The translations under genes and the position numbers were made by a program. A stretch of DNA of 64,000 bases from Lentzea albidocapillata subsp. violacea. Its GTDB lineage: Bacteria; Actinomycetota; Actinomycetes; Mycobacteriales; Pseudonocardiaceae. This document shows, piece after piece, positions 18,457 to 26,387 of this stretch. Position 1 is the first letter of the stretch. Each line of letters begins with the position of its first letter. The notes beneath the pieces were generated by a model. The model was not told where the DNA came from and searched no databases. It was given only the letters and a program-made list of their open reading frames with translations. The DNA is taken from positions 1,054,001 through 1,118,000 of the forward strand of contig NZ_FNET01000001.1 in assembly GCF_900100275.1 (NCBI RefSeq), given 5' to 3'.

Positions 18457-18890
18457 GACCGCACCCCCGCGGCGAGCCGCTCGACGTAGCCGCGGAACGC
18501 CGCGATCGCGTCGGCGTTCTCGAACACCGCGTCGAAACCGGCGGCCAGCAACGCCTCCGCGTGGCCGCCGGTGCCGTCGACGCCGAGTTTGCCTCCGACG
18601 ACGACCGGGGTGCACGCCAGCCGTGCGCGCAACGGTCCGATGACCCGCCTGGCGTCCTGGAACCCGTGCCCGTTCACGCTGCTGAGCACGACGAGGTCCG
18701 GGGCCGCCTGTCCGCACCGGGACGTCAGCAGTCCGTCGGGGACGCACGCACCCAGGTTGGTCACGCGGTGCCCCATCTCCTCCAGCACCAGCTGCAGGTA
18801 CACGAGGTTCCAGGTGTGCGCGTCGGAGGCGAGGCCGGAGACCACGATGTCGAGGCGGGCTGCGTCCGGCCGGGCGGCGTCCAACTCCAT
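18453..18890 (-). CDS. Glutamate mutase small subunit, B12-binding
   Basis: A 145-residue Rossmann-like cobalamin-binding protein. SDAHTWN carries the DxH of the base-off B12-binding motif, although the usual Gly after it is Asn, as in related actinobacterial proteins. LSSVNGHG and VVGGKLGVDG form the nucleotide-loop regions. It is the S subunit partner of the next gene and the first gene of the four-gene operon. GGGAG precedes the ATG at 18890. No cobalamin riboswitch was recognised in the roughly 100 bp upstream. Confidence 0.9.
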   Translation of the reverse strand: MELDAARPDAARLDIVVSGLASDAHTWNLVYLQLVLEEMGHRVTNLGACVPDGLLTSRCGQAAPDLVVLSSVNGHGFQDARRVIGPLRARLACTPVVVGGKLGVDGTGGHAEALLAAGFDAVFENADAIAAFRGYVERLAAGVRS

Positions 18891-18990
18891 GGGCGAGCTC
18901 CCTGTGTCGCGGGTGGTTCCCTGCCCAGAAACTAGAAGCCCCGCTCCGCGCCGCCAGGCAGCGGCGACGGCAGCCGTCCGGCAGTTCCCG

Positions 18991-19356
18991 CTATAGGGAC
19001 GGTGGATCGTCGTAGTAGAACCGCCGGTTGCACAGCAGCAGTCCCTCGTCCGACAGGGTCACCACGTCGGCGAACTCGGACGGGGTGCGGCACTCCGCCT
19101 CCGGAGGAGGGGTGTAGCGGCCCACGACGACCACGGTGTCCTTGCCTGCCACGACTTTGTGGATGTGGTGCCGGCCCCGCAGGGCGGGGATGGTGGTCAG
19201 CAGCCGGACGGTGTGGTCGCGGCCGTGTCCCGGTGGCGCGTCGCGGCGTTTGAGCTGCATGTCCGGGTGCAGCAGCGAGGCGTACCCGTCCAGATCCCCC
19301 ATGTCGAGGTACTCGTAGGAGAGGCGGACGTGGTCGACGCCGGCGGCGGTGCTCAT
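18991..19356 (-). CDS. SnoaL/NTF2-like protein
   Basis: A 121-residue protein starting at the ATG at 19356, preceded by TGAGGAGAA. It has the NTF2-like layout: an N-terminal helix (HVRLSYEYLDMGDLDGYASL), LHPDMQLKRRD, then HHIHKVVAGKDTVVVVGRY and a C-terminal strand LLLCNRRFYYDD. Such small alpha+beta-barrel proteins serve as cyclases, hydrolases or ligand carriers in biosynthetic clusters. Its place between the mutase operon and the SARP gene suggests a cluster role, but its substrate cannot be predicted. Confidence 0.75.
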   Translation of the reverse strand: MSTAAGVDHVRLSYEYLDMGDLDGYASLLHPDMQLKRRDAPPGHGRDHTVRLLTTIPALRGRHHIHKVVAGKDTVVVVGRYTPPPEAECRTPSEFADVVTLSDEGLLLCNRRFYYDDPPSL

Positions 19357-19499
19357 GGCGGTTCTCCTCACGCGATGAACGACAACGGTCCCGCCGCCGG
19401 GCAACCTGCCGATATCTCCACGCTATCGCCGGGTTGTACTTCTTCGTGACCGTCTGCTTACCTCGGGACATCTCGAACCGGGAAGGGTGGCCGCGCGCT

Positions 19500-22325
19500 A
19501 TGTCTCCAGGGAGGTTCCGGGTTCTCGGCCCGGTGGAGGTCGACGGTCCCGGCAGCGCGGCACGGATCCCGCCCGGCAGGCAGCAGGTGATCCTCGGGCT
19601 GCTGCTCGTGGAGGCCAACCGGATGGTGAGCACCGAGACGCTGGTCGACGCCCTGTGGCAGGAGAGCCCGCCGGACACCGCCCGCACGCAGGTGCAGATC
19701 TGCGTCTCCCGGCTGCGCCGCACCCTGCACGGGGCGGGCATGTCCGCGGTCATCGACACCCGTCCGCCGGGCTACCAGCTGCGGCTCAACGAGGACACAC
19801 TGGACCTCGCCGACTTCCTCGCCCGCACCGCCGAGGCCCGCGTGCTGGTCAAGGAGGGCCGCACCGCCGAGGCGGCCGCGCTGCTGCGTGAGGCCGCGGC
19901 GCTGTGGCGCGGGCCGTGCCTGGGCGGGGCCCCCAACCGGTCGCTGCACACCCGTGCGCTGCGACTGGACGAGGACCGGCTCACCTGCGTCGAGGACCAC
20001 CTGGAACTGGAGCTGGAACTGGGCCAGCACCACCAGCTCGTCGGGGAGGTCACGCGCCTGGTCCACGAGCACCCGTTGCGGGAGCGTCCGCGCGCCCTGC
20101 TGATGATCGCGCTGCACCGCTCCGGCAGGCAGGCCGAGGCCCTCGACGTCTACCGCGCCGGTCGTACCCAGCTGATCGAGGAGCTGGGGCTGGAGCCGGG
20201 GGAACGGTTGCGGGCGCTGGAGGCGGCGATCCTGGCCGGCGAGGTCCCCGACCAGTCGCGTGCCGACCCCGCGCCGAGGGACTCCGGCACCACGCGAACG
20301 GCACGGCCGCGGCAGCTGCCCGCCGACACCGCCGACTTCGTCGGCGACGAGGAGATGTTGCGTGGCGCGGAGTCCGTGCTCGTCGGGGGCGCCGCGCGCA
20401 CGGCCGTGGGGGTCGTGGTGATCACGGGGCGTCCCGGCGTCGGCAAGAGCACGGTGGCCGCGCACCTCGCGCACCGGGTGGCGCACGAGCACTTCCCCGA
20501 CGGACAGCTCTACTGCGCCCTGCATGGCACCGGCCAACCGTCCGCTGTGGACGATGTGCTGGGTCGTTTCCTGCTGGCCCTGGGGATCCCCGGTCCGGTG
20601 ATCCCCGACGGCCTCGACGCCAGGCTGGAGATGTACCGGACGCTGCTGGCCGACCGGCGGGTGCTGGTCGTGCTGGACGACGCGGCCACCGAGGGGCAGG
20701 TCCTGCCGTTGCTGCCGGGCAGCAGCACGTGTGCGGTGGTGGTGACCAGCCGGTCGCGGCTGACCGGTCTCCCCGGTGCCCGCCAGGTCGAGTTGGACGT
20801 CCTCGACGCCGGACAGTCGCTGCGAATGCTCGGCCTGGTCGTCGGGGAACAGCGGGTGGCCCGCGAGCCCGAGGCTGCCGCGGCACTGGTGCGCACCGTC
20901 GGCGGACTGCCGCTGGCGTTGCGGATCATCGCCGCCCGGCTGGCCGCGCGTCCACATTGGACGCTCGCGTCGATGGTGCTCCGGCTCGCCAGCGAGCGGC
21001 ACCGGCTCGACGAGCTCGCGCACGGCGAGCTGACCATCCGCGCCAGCCTCGGGCTGACCCATGACGGCCTCGACCGCCGGTCCCGGTTGTTGTTCGGGCT
21101 GCTGAGCCTGACCGACGGTCCCGTCGTCCCCGGCTGGGTCGCGGGCGCGGTCCTCGACGACGACCGGCCGTTCCCGTCGGACCTGCTCGAACCACTGGTC
21201 GACGTGCAGGTGCTCGACGTGGTCTCGGTCGAGCCGACCGGCGAGTTCCGCTACCGCTACCAGGACGTCCTGCGTCTGTTCGCCAGGGAGAAGGCGGAGC
21301 AGGAGATCCCCGCCAGTGACCGCGCCGCCGCGGTGTCCCGTCTGCTCGGCGGATGGCTCGCACTGGCCGAGCAGGCGCACCGGAGCGTCTACGGCGGTGA
21401 CTACACCGTTCTGCACGGAACCGCACCGCGCTGGCAGCCCGCAGTCGTTCCCGGTGATCCCTTGGAGTGGATGGACGGCGAGCTGGAGAACCTGTGCGCG
21501 GCCATCCACCAGGCGGCCGCCGCCGGTCTGGACGAGCTGTGCTGGGACCTGGCGGTCACCTCGGTCACCCTGTTCGAGTCACGCGGCTACCTCGACGACT
21601 GGGAGCGGACCCACGCCGAGGCCCTGGCCGCCGTCCGCGCGGCGGGCAACACCCGCGGCACCGCGGCGGTCCTGAGCTCGCTGGGCACCCTCCACATCAA
21701 CCGCGGCCGCCTCGACTCCTCCCGCTCCGCGCTGCTTCCGGCCACGGAGCTGTTCGAGGAGCTGGGCGACGTCCACGGCCTGGCCCTGTGCCACCGCGAC
21801 CTGGCACTGATCGCCCGCAACACCGGCGACGACACCACCGCCCTGAGCCTGTACGACCGTTCCCTCGCCGGCTTCACCGCGGTCGACGACATCGTGGGCC
21901 GCGCGATCGTCCTGACCCAGCGTGCCTTCATCCTGGCCACGAACGGCGAGATCGCCCAGGCCCGCACCGATCTCGCCGAGGCGATGGCGGTCCACGAGTC
22001 CGTCGGCTACACCGGCGGCGCCGCCCGCACGCTCAACCGGATCGGCCAGGTCCAGGCCATGGCGGGCGAACACGCCGCCGCCACCACGACCATGCGCCGC
22101 GTCCTGGACATGGTCCGCGACACCCGTGACGTCATCGGCGAAGGCCAGCTCCTGCGCAACCTGGGCCAGGTGAGCGCCGCCGCCGGTCGTTACGCCGAAG
22201 CCCGCACCTATCTCGAGCAGGCGCTCTCCATTCGCGAACGAATACTGGACCGCACCGCCGCGACCACGATCCGCGCCGAACTGGCGGCCCTGCCCGGACA
22301 GCAGGCCCTCGCCCCGACCGGCTGA
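19500..22325 (+). CDS. AfsR/SARP-family regulator (winged helix-BTAD-NB-ARC-TPR)
   Basis: A 941-residue transcriptional activator. An OmpR-like winged helix occupies about residues 1-95 (FRVLGPVEVDG, LVDALWQESPPDTARTQVQI). The bacterial transcriptional activation domain follows (about 95-245). The NB-ARC NTPase has GRPGVGKST near 308 and VLVVLDDAA near 387, and a TPR array extends from about 690 to the end. The ATG at 19500 follows GGGAAGGGTGG and fits the family's usual N-terminus; an in-frame upstream extension is possible but looks unrelated. SARPs typically switch on neighbouring antibiotic clusters, so this is the best candidate for the pathway-specific activator. Confidence 0.9.
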   Translation: MSPGRFRVLGPVEVDGPGSAARIPPGRQQVILGLLLVEANRMVSTETLVDALWQESPPDTARTQVQICVSRLRRTLHGAGMSAVIDTRPPGYQLRLNEDTLDLADFLARTAEARVLVKEGRTAEAAALLREAAALWRGPCLGGAPNRSLHTRALRLDEDRLTCVEDHLELELELGQHHQLVGEVTRLVHEHPLRERPRALLMIALHRSGRQAEALDVYRAGRTQLIEELGLEPGERLRALEAAILAGEVPDQSRADPAPRDSGTTRTARPRQLPADTADFVGDEEMLRGAESVLVGGAARTAVGVVVITGRPGVGKSTVAAHLAHRVAHEHFPDGQLYCALHGTGQPSAVDDVLGRFLLALGIPGPVIPDGLDARLEMYRTLLADRRVLVVLDDAATEGQVLPLLPGSSTCAVVVTSRSRLTGLPGARQVELDVLDAGQSLRMLGLVVGEQRVAREPEAAAALVRTVGGLPLALRIIAARLAARPHWTLASMVLRLASERHRLDELAHGELTIRASLGLTHDGLDRRSRLLFGLLSLTDGPVVPGWVAGAVLDDDRPFPSDLLEPLVDVQVLDVVSVEPTGEFRYRYQDVLRLFAREKAEQEIPASDRAAAVSRLLGGWLALAEQAHRSVYGGDYTVLHGTAPRWQPAVVPGDPLEWMDGELENLCAAIHQAAAAGLDELCWDLAVTSVTLFESRGYLDDWERTHAEALAAVRAAGNTRGTAAVLSSLGTLHINRGRLDSSRSALLPATELFEELGDVHGLALCHRDLALIARNTGDDTTALSLYDRSLAGFTAVDDIVGRAIVLTQRAFILATNGEIAQARTDLAEAMAVHESVGYTGGAARTLNRIGQVQAMAGEHAAATTTMRRVLDMVRDTRDVIGEGQLLRNLGQVSAAAGRYAEARTYLEQALSIRERILDRTAATTIRAELAALPGQQALAPTG

Positions 22326-22413
22326 CCGTCGGTGGCGCCACGACTCGTCCTCTCGTCCCGAAGACGTGGTGAGCGCGGAAGCCCTGGAGCCCCCACGCCC
22401 GCCCGCTCCCTGA

Positions 22414-23178
22414 TCACACCCCGGCGGGAACGGACTCCAACGCCGGGATGAACCGGGGCAGCGACCGCCACACCTCCTCGGTGTAGAAGTGCCCGCCCGG
22501 CAACTCCACGTGCCGGTACTCGCCGCCCGCCAGCGCCCGCCACTGCGCCGCCGTGTCCGCGACGATCACGTCGTCGTCGGCTCCCGTCAGCACCTGCAGC
22601 GGCACACCGACCCTGGTCCCGTCCGTGTAGGCGAACGTGTCCCGGACGCGGATGTCGGCCCGCATCAGCTCCAGCGCCATCTCCCGCAGCTCCTCGTTGC
22701 CGAGGACGTAGTCCGCGAGCAGCCCGTTGACCGTCATCCACGACAGCAGGCCCGCGTCGGTGTCGCTCTGCGCGGGGAACATGTCGCGCGGCGTCAGTCC
22801 CCGGCTCGGCGCGTTGGCCGACGACACCACCAGGGCGTCCGGGGTGCGCCCGCCGGCCCGCTCGATCCTGGCGGCCACGTCGAACGCCATCCACCCGCCC
22901 ATGCTGTGTCCGAAGAGGACGTACGGCCGGGTCGCCGCCGCGAGCACGGCCTGCGTGGCGTCGGCCGCCAGCGCCTGCCAGTCCTCGGCGTGGTCCTCCA
23001 GGAACCGCCCGTCGCGCCCTGGGTAACAGATCGCGGCGAGTTCCACGTCGGCCGGCAGGACGTCGGCCCAGGGCAGGTACGGTCCCGCGCCGCCGCCGCA
23101 GAACCCGAGGCACACCAGCGACCGCGCGGCCTCCGGCTTGCGGCGGGGCCGGACGACCACGTTGTCGATGTTGTCCAC
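22414..23178 (-). CDS. Type II thioesterase of the NRPS cluster
   Basis: A 254-residue alpha/beta hydrolase of the external thioesterase family. It has CLGFCGGGAGPYLPWAD at the start, the nucleophile elbow GHSMGGWMAF, and a late HFYTEE catalytic His region after LPGG. These enzymes remove wrong or stalled acyl groups from carrier domains. The start is a GTG at 23178 preceded closely by AGGAGG. It is one of two stand-alone thioesterases in the cluster (the other begins at 36107). It lies downstream of the stand-alone A-T gene on the same strand, separated by a hairpin. Confidence 0.88.
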   Translation of the reverse strand: MDNIDNVVVRPRRKPEAARSLVCLGFCGGGAGPYLPWADVLPADVELAAICYPGRDGRFLEDHAEDWQALAADATQAVLAAATRPYVLFGHSMGGWMAFDVAARIERAGGRTPDALVVSSANAPSRGLTPRDMFPAQSDTDAGLLSWMTVNGLLADYVLGNEELREMALELMRADIRVRDTFAYTDGTRVGVPLQVLTGADDDVIVADTAAQWRALAGGEYRHVELPGGHFYTEEVWRSLPRFIPALESVPAGV

Positions 23179-23266
23179 CGTTCCTCCTAATGGTGTGTCG
23201 CTGCTAGTGGTGTGGCCCGGAGCGTTGCCGGGGGAATTCGGGGTCAGACGGGTGCATCGTGGTGTC

Positions 23267-23298
23267 GCCCCCACGTCCTCGTACTGGGGCGTGGGGGC
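23267..23298 (-). terminator. Hairpin between A-T and thioesterase genes
   Basis: GCCCCCACG (23267-23275) and CGTGGGGGC (23290-23298) form a perfect 9-bp stem with a 14-base loop, 60 bases past the A-T gene stop. It may end or attenuate transcription before the thioesterase gene. Confidence 0.5.
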
Positions 23299-23357
23299 GG
23301 CGCCGCGAGGCGCCCTGCTGAGCGCGGATCACCTCGCCGACGCTCCGGGTCGCGCCA

Positions 23358-25160
23358 CTAGACGCGCAGGGACTCGACGTGCCGGGCGAGGTCGGTCAGG
23401 CGGGGGTGGCGGTAGACGTCGCGGGCGGACATCTTGAGGCCGAAGGTCTTCTTCACCTTCGACACCACCCGCAGCGCGACCAGGGAGTGGCCGCCGAGGG
23501 CGAAGAAGTCGTCGTCGGCGGACACCGAGTCGCGGCCGAGGACCTCGGCCCACACCCCGGCGATGAACCGCTCGAACTCACCCTCCGGGGCGATGCCCGC
23601 GACGACGGGCGGCGCGGGCAGCGCGGCGGTGTCGAGCTTGCCGCCCGGAGTGAGCGGCAGCGCGGCGACCTCGACGAACGCGGCCGGGACCATCACCTCC
23701 GGCAGGGATGCCGCGGCGTGCTCGCGCAGACTCTCCGCGCCCGCCAGCCCCGAGGGCACGTAGTAGGCGACGGGCTGGCCCGCCAGGTCGTCGCGGACGA
23801 CGACGGCCGCCGCGGCGACAGCGGGGGAAGACCGCACGACGGTCTCGATCTCGCCCAGCTCCACCCGGTGGCCGCGGATCTTCACCTGGCGGTCAGCGCG
23901 ACCGTGGAACTCGAGCAGGCCGTCCGTGGTGCGGCGCACCAGGTCACCGGTGCGGTACATGCGCGCACCCGGCTCGCCCGAGGGGTCAGGCAGGAAACGG
24001 GCACCGGTCAGGCCGGAGCGGCCGAGGTAGCCGTGGGAGACACGAGGCCCCGCGATGTACAGCTCGCCGAACTCGCCGTCGCCGACCTCGCGCAGTGAGG
24101 AGTCGAGCACCAGAAGCCTGTTGCCGGGCAACGGGTCGCCGATGCTCGGGTGATCGCCCTCGACCACGGCGACCGTCGCGTCGACGGTGCACTCGGTCGG
24201 GCCGTAGAGGTTGAACGCCTCCAAGGTGTCGGCGGCGGCCAGTTCCCGCCACACCGGCACGCTGATCGGCTCGCCGCCGATGAACAGGCGCAGCCGCCTG
24301 CCGTCGGAGCGTGCGGGCAGCAGGTGCTCGCGCAGCATCTCCCAGTGCGTGGGCGTCATGTCCACATCGGACACACCGCACTCGTCCAGCCACGCGGTCA
24401 GCTTGGCGGGCTCGGTGCGGTGCGCGTCCTCCAGGACCACGATCGTGTCGCCGCGGCAGACCCTGGCCCACTGCTGCACGGACGCGTCGAAGGACGCACT
24501 GGCGTTCCACGCCACGACACGGGGCTCGGCCGCGTACACGGCCATCTGCTCCAGTCCGTCCACAAGGGACGCGACGCCGCCGCGGGTGGCCTGCACGCCC
24601 TTGGGCAGGCCGGTGGAGCCGGAGGTGTAGATCACGTAGGCGGCGTCGTCGGCCGAGACGGCGACGTCGGTGTACGCGCCGGCGACGGCCGGGGCGAAGG
24701 TCGTGGGCGCGGCGGCATCGCGAGTCCCGGCCAGGCTGTCCGGGGCGAAGGTCGTGCGCCCGGCGGCATCGCGAGTCCCGGCCAGGCCGTCCGGGGCGAA
24801 GGTCGTGCGCCCGGCGGCATCGCGAGTCCCGGCCAGATCCTCCGGCGTCACGGTCGTGCGCACGGCGGCGTCGGTGGCCATGTGGGCCAGCCGGTCGGCG
24901 GGGTAGGCCGGATCGAGCGGCACGTACGCCGCCCCGGCCCGCCACACCGCGAGCAGCGAGACAAGGAGTCCGCTGCCGCGCGGCACACTCACGCCCACGC
25001 GGTCGCCACGGCGCACCCCGCGGGCGGCGAGCACGACGGCCAGCGCGGCCGTGCGGGCTTCCAGTTCGGCGAACGTCAGCGCGCCCGCGGTGTCGCGCAC
25101 GGCGATCCGCTCGGGCGCGGTCCGCACGACCTCGTGGAAGCGGGACACCAGGTCCGTCAT
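23358..25160 (-). CDS. Stand-alone NRPS adenylation-carrier (A-T) protein
   Basis: A 600-residue didomain. The A domain covers about residues 1-500 (YVIYTSGSTGLPKGV near 178, NLYGPTECTVDA, RADRQVKIRGHRVELGE). The carrier covers about 525-595 with FFALGGHSL (Ser near 557). Reading the ten pocket positions by hand gives DAQDFGLVDK, very near the known Gln code DAQDLGVVDK; Gln or a Gln isomer is the best guess. Three 17-residue repeats lie between core motifs A2 and A3. The gene overlaps the oxygenase stop by ATGA, so the loaded residue is likely the oxygenase substrate. It may also load the A-less module of NRPS3 or pair with NRPS2's terminal C domain. Confidence 0.9.
   Translation of the reverse strand: MTDLVSRFHEVVRTAPERIAVRDTAGALTFAELEARTAALAVVLAARGVRRGDRVGVSVPRGSGLLVSLLAVWRAGAAYVPLDPAYPADRLAHMATDAAVRTTVTPEDLAGTRDAAGRTTFAPDGLAGTRDAAGRTTFAPDSLAGTRDAAAPTTFAPAVAGAYTDVAVSADDAAYVIYTSGSTGLPKGVQATRGGVASLVDGLEQMAVYAAEPRVVAWNASASFDASVQQWARVCRGDTIVVLEDAHRTEPAKLTAWLDECGVSDVDMTPTHWEMLREHLLPARSDGRRLRLFIGGEPISVPVWRELAAADTLEAFNLYGPTECTVDATVAVVEGDHPSIGDPLPGNRLLVLDSSLREVGDGEFGELYIAGPRVSHGYLGRSGLTGARFLPDPSGEPGARMYRTGDLVRRTTDGLLEFHGRADRQVKIRGHRVELGEIETVVRSSPAVAAAAVVVRDDLAGQPVAYYVPSGLAGAESLREHAAASLPEVMVPAAFVEVAALPLTPGGKLDTAALPAPPVVAGIAPEGEFERFIAGVWAEVLGRDSVSADDDFFALGGHSLVALRVVSKVKKTFGLKMSARDVYRHPRLTDLARHVESLRV
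24691..24880. repeat. 51-bp tandem repeat inside the A domain
   Basis: Three near-identical 51-bp copies start at 24691, 24742 and 24793, and a decayed fourth begins at 24844. Each encodes 17 residues (LAGTRDAAGRTTFAPDG type), so copy-number change keeps the frame. The insertion is in a surface loop between core motifs A2 and A3. Confidence 0.9.
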
Positions 25161-26197
25161 CGATTCTCTCCGCTCACCGGGGTCGCCGACGGGGCGACGG
25201 TGGGGGCGCAGTCCAGCACGGAGACCGGCTCGCCCATGGCGACGACGATCTTGCGGTCGCCGCGGAAGGGGTCCCGGCCGTGCGTGGACAGGATGTTGTC
25301 GACGAGGAGCAGGCCGCCGCGCTCCCAGCGGCGGCGGGTGGTGGCGGCCTCGTAGGCGGCCTGGATGGTGGCGAGCTCCTCGCGGCTGAGCGCGGTGCCG
25401 TCACCGAAGGCGGTGTTGAACGGCAGATCCTCGACGCCGAGCTCGTCGACCAGCGCGTCGCGCAGCTCCTCGTCCAGCGCCCACTCGTTCCAGAACGCCA
25501 TGTGGTTGAACCACACCTCGGCACCGGTCACCGGGTGCGTGATGATCCCGGGGCGCAGCTGGGTGGTGCGCAGGTGGCCGTCGGACTGCCACTGGCAGGA
25601 CACCAGGTTCTCCGCGCCGTAGGCCTCCACTTCGTCCTTTGTGGACGCTCCGAACGCGGTCTGCCACGACGTGGAGATGTGCTCGGAGTAGCTGCGGTTG
25701 AGCAGCCAGCCGACCGAACGCATCTTGGCCACCAGCTCCGCCGGCAGCGACGCGAGCACCTTGCGGCAGTCGGCCACCGGGGTCGCGCCGCCCTCGGGCG
25801 GGGCGATCAGGCAGGCGAACATGAGCAGACCGGGGAAGGTCAGGGTGTAGCTGTTCTCGTTGTGCATGTGGATCGGCTGCGCGGCGGGCAGGTCGGTGGA
25901 GGAGAACACACCGTTGCCGAAGTCGCTGCGCGGGGTGGCCTTCTCCCGGTACGGGGTGCGCTCGGGCATGAGTGTGTCGCGCACGAGGCCGAAGTCGTCG
26001 ACGTCGTGCACGGGCAGGCCGCGGACGTACACCGCGGCGTGCTCGTGCAGCAGAGCGCGCAGGGCGTCGGCGTTGGCCCGCAACCACTCCGCGGCCTGCT
26101 CGATCGAGTGCACGTCCTCGGCGTCGACGGTGGCGGGCGCGCCGGGCTCGATCGTGCACAGCAACGGCGTCGTTCCTGACAAAGCAGTGGGGCTCAT
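25157..26197 (-). CDS. TauD/TfdA-family Fe(II)/2-oxoglutarate oxygenase (SyrP-like)
   Basis: A 346-residue non-haem iron oxygenase. The metal-binding HxE is His112-Asn-Glu114 (HMHNENSYTLTFPGLLMFAC) and the distal ligand is His306 (NILSTHGRDP). Arg307-308 region residues may bind 2-oxoglutarate. The sequence style (ESYTLTFPG, PPEGGATPVADCRKVLASLP) matches SyrP-like enzymes that beta-hydroxylate amino acids held on NRPS carriers. It is the first gene of a two-gene unit overlapping the A-T gene by four bases, so its likely substrate is the aminoacyl-S-carrier of that protein. AGAGGAAAG precedes the ATG. Confidence 0.88.
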   Translation of the reverse strand: MSPTALSGTTPLLCTIEPGAPATVDAEDVHSIEQAAEWLRANADALRALLHEHAAVYVRGLPVHDVDDFGLVRDTLMPERTPYREKATPRSDFGNGVFSSTDLPAAQPIHMHNENSYTLTFPGLLMFACLIAPPEGGATPVADCRKVLASLPAELVAKMRSVGWLLNRSYSEHISTSWQTAFGASTKDEVEAYGAENLVSCQWQSDGHLRTTQLRPGIITHPVTGAEVWFNHMAFWNEWALDEELRDALVDELGVEDLPFNTAFGDGTALSREELATIQAAYEAATTRRRWERGGLLLVDNILSTHGRDPFRGDRKIVVAMGEPVSVLDCAPTVAPSATPVSGENR

Positions 26198-26387
26198 CGC
26201 ACTTTCCTCTCTGCTGGCGTGGTGCCGACGCTAGGGACGCCGTGAACCCTTGTGCGGCAGGCGGTGCGGCAGCTGCTGGGGCAGGTGGCTGCTTCCGCCA
26301 AGGTGCCGCCCGACCTGCCGATCCGGCGGTTGTCGCGCGCCTAGCTTTCGACTCGAACGTCCACCGCGCACCGATCCGGAGGGTGAC
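26198..26387. promoter_or_regulatory. Divergent promoter region between oxygenase and NRPS1
   Basis: A 190-bp spacer separates two outward-facing units: the oxygenase/A-T genes (minus) and the main NRPS operon (plus). It should hold both promoters. I could not identify convincing -10/-35 pairs or SARP heptamer repeats by eye. Confidence 0.5.

Noticed and set aside
18891..18990. Cobalamin riboswitch upstream of the glutamate mutase operon
   Set aside because: The space is only about 100 bp and I could not recognise a B12-box; I do not claim one.
24691..24880. Possible CRISPR or minisatellite outside genes
   Set aside because: The 51-bp units are contiguous, in frame and translated within an A domain.
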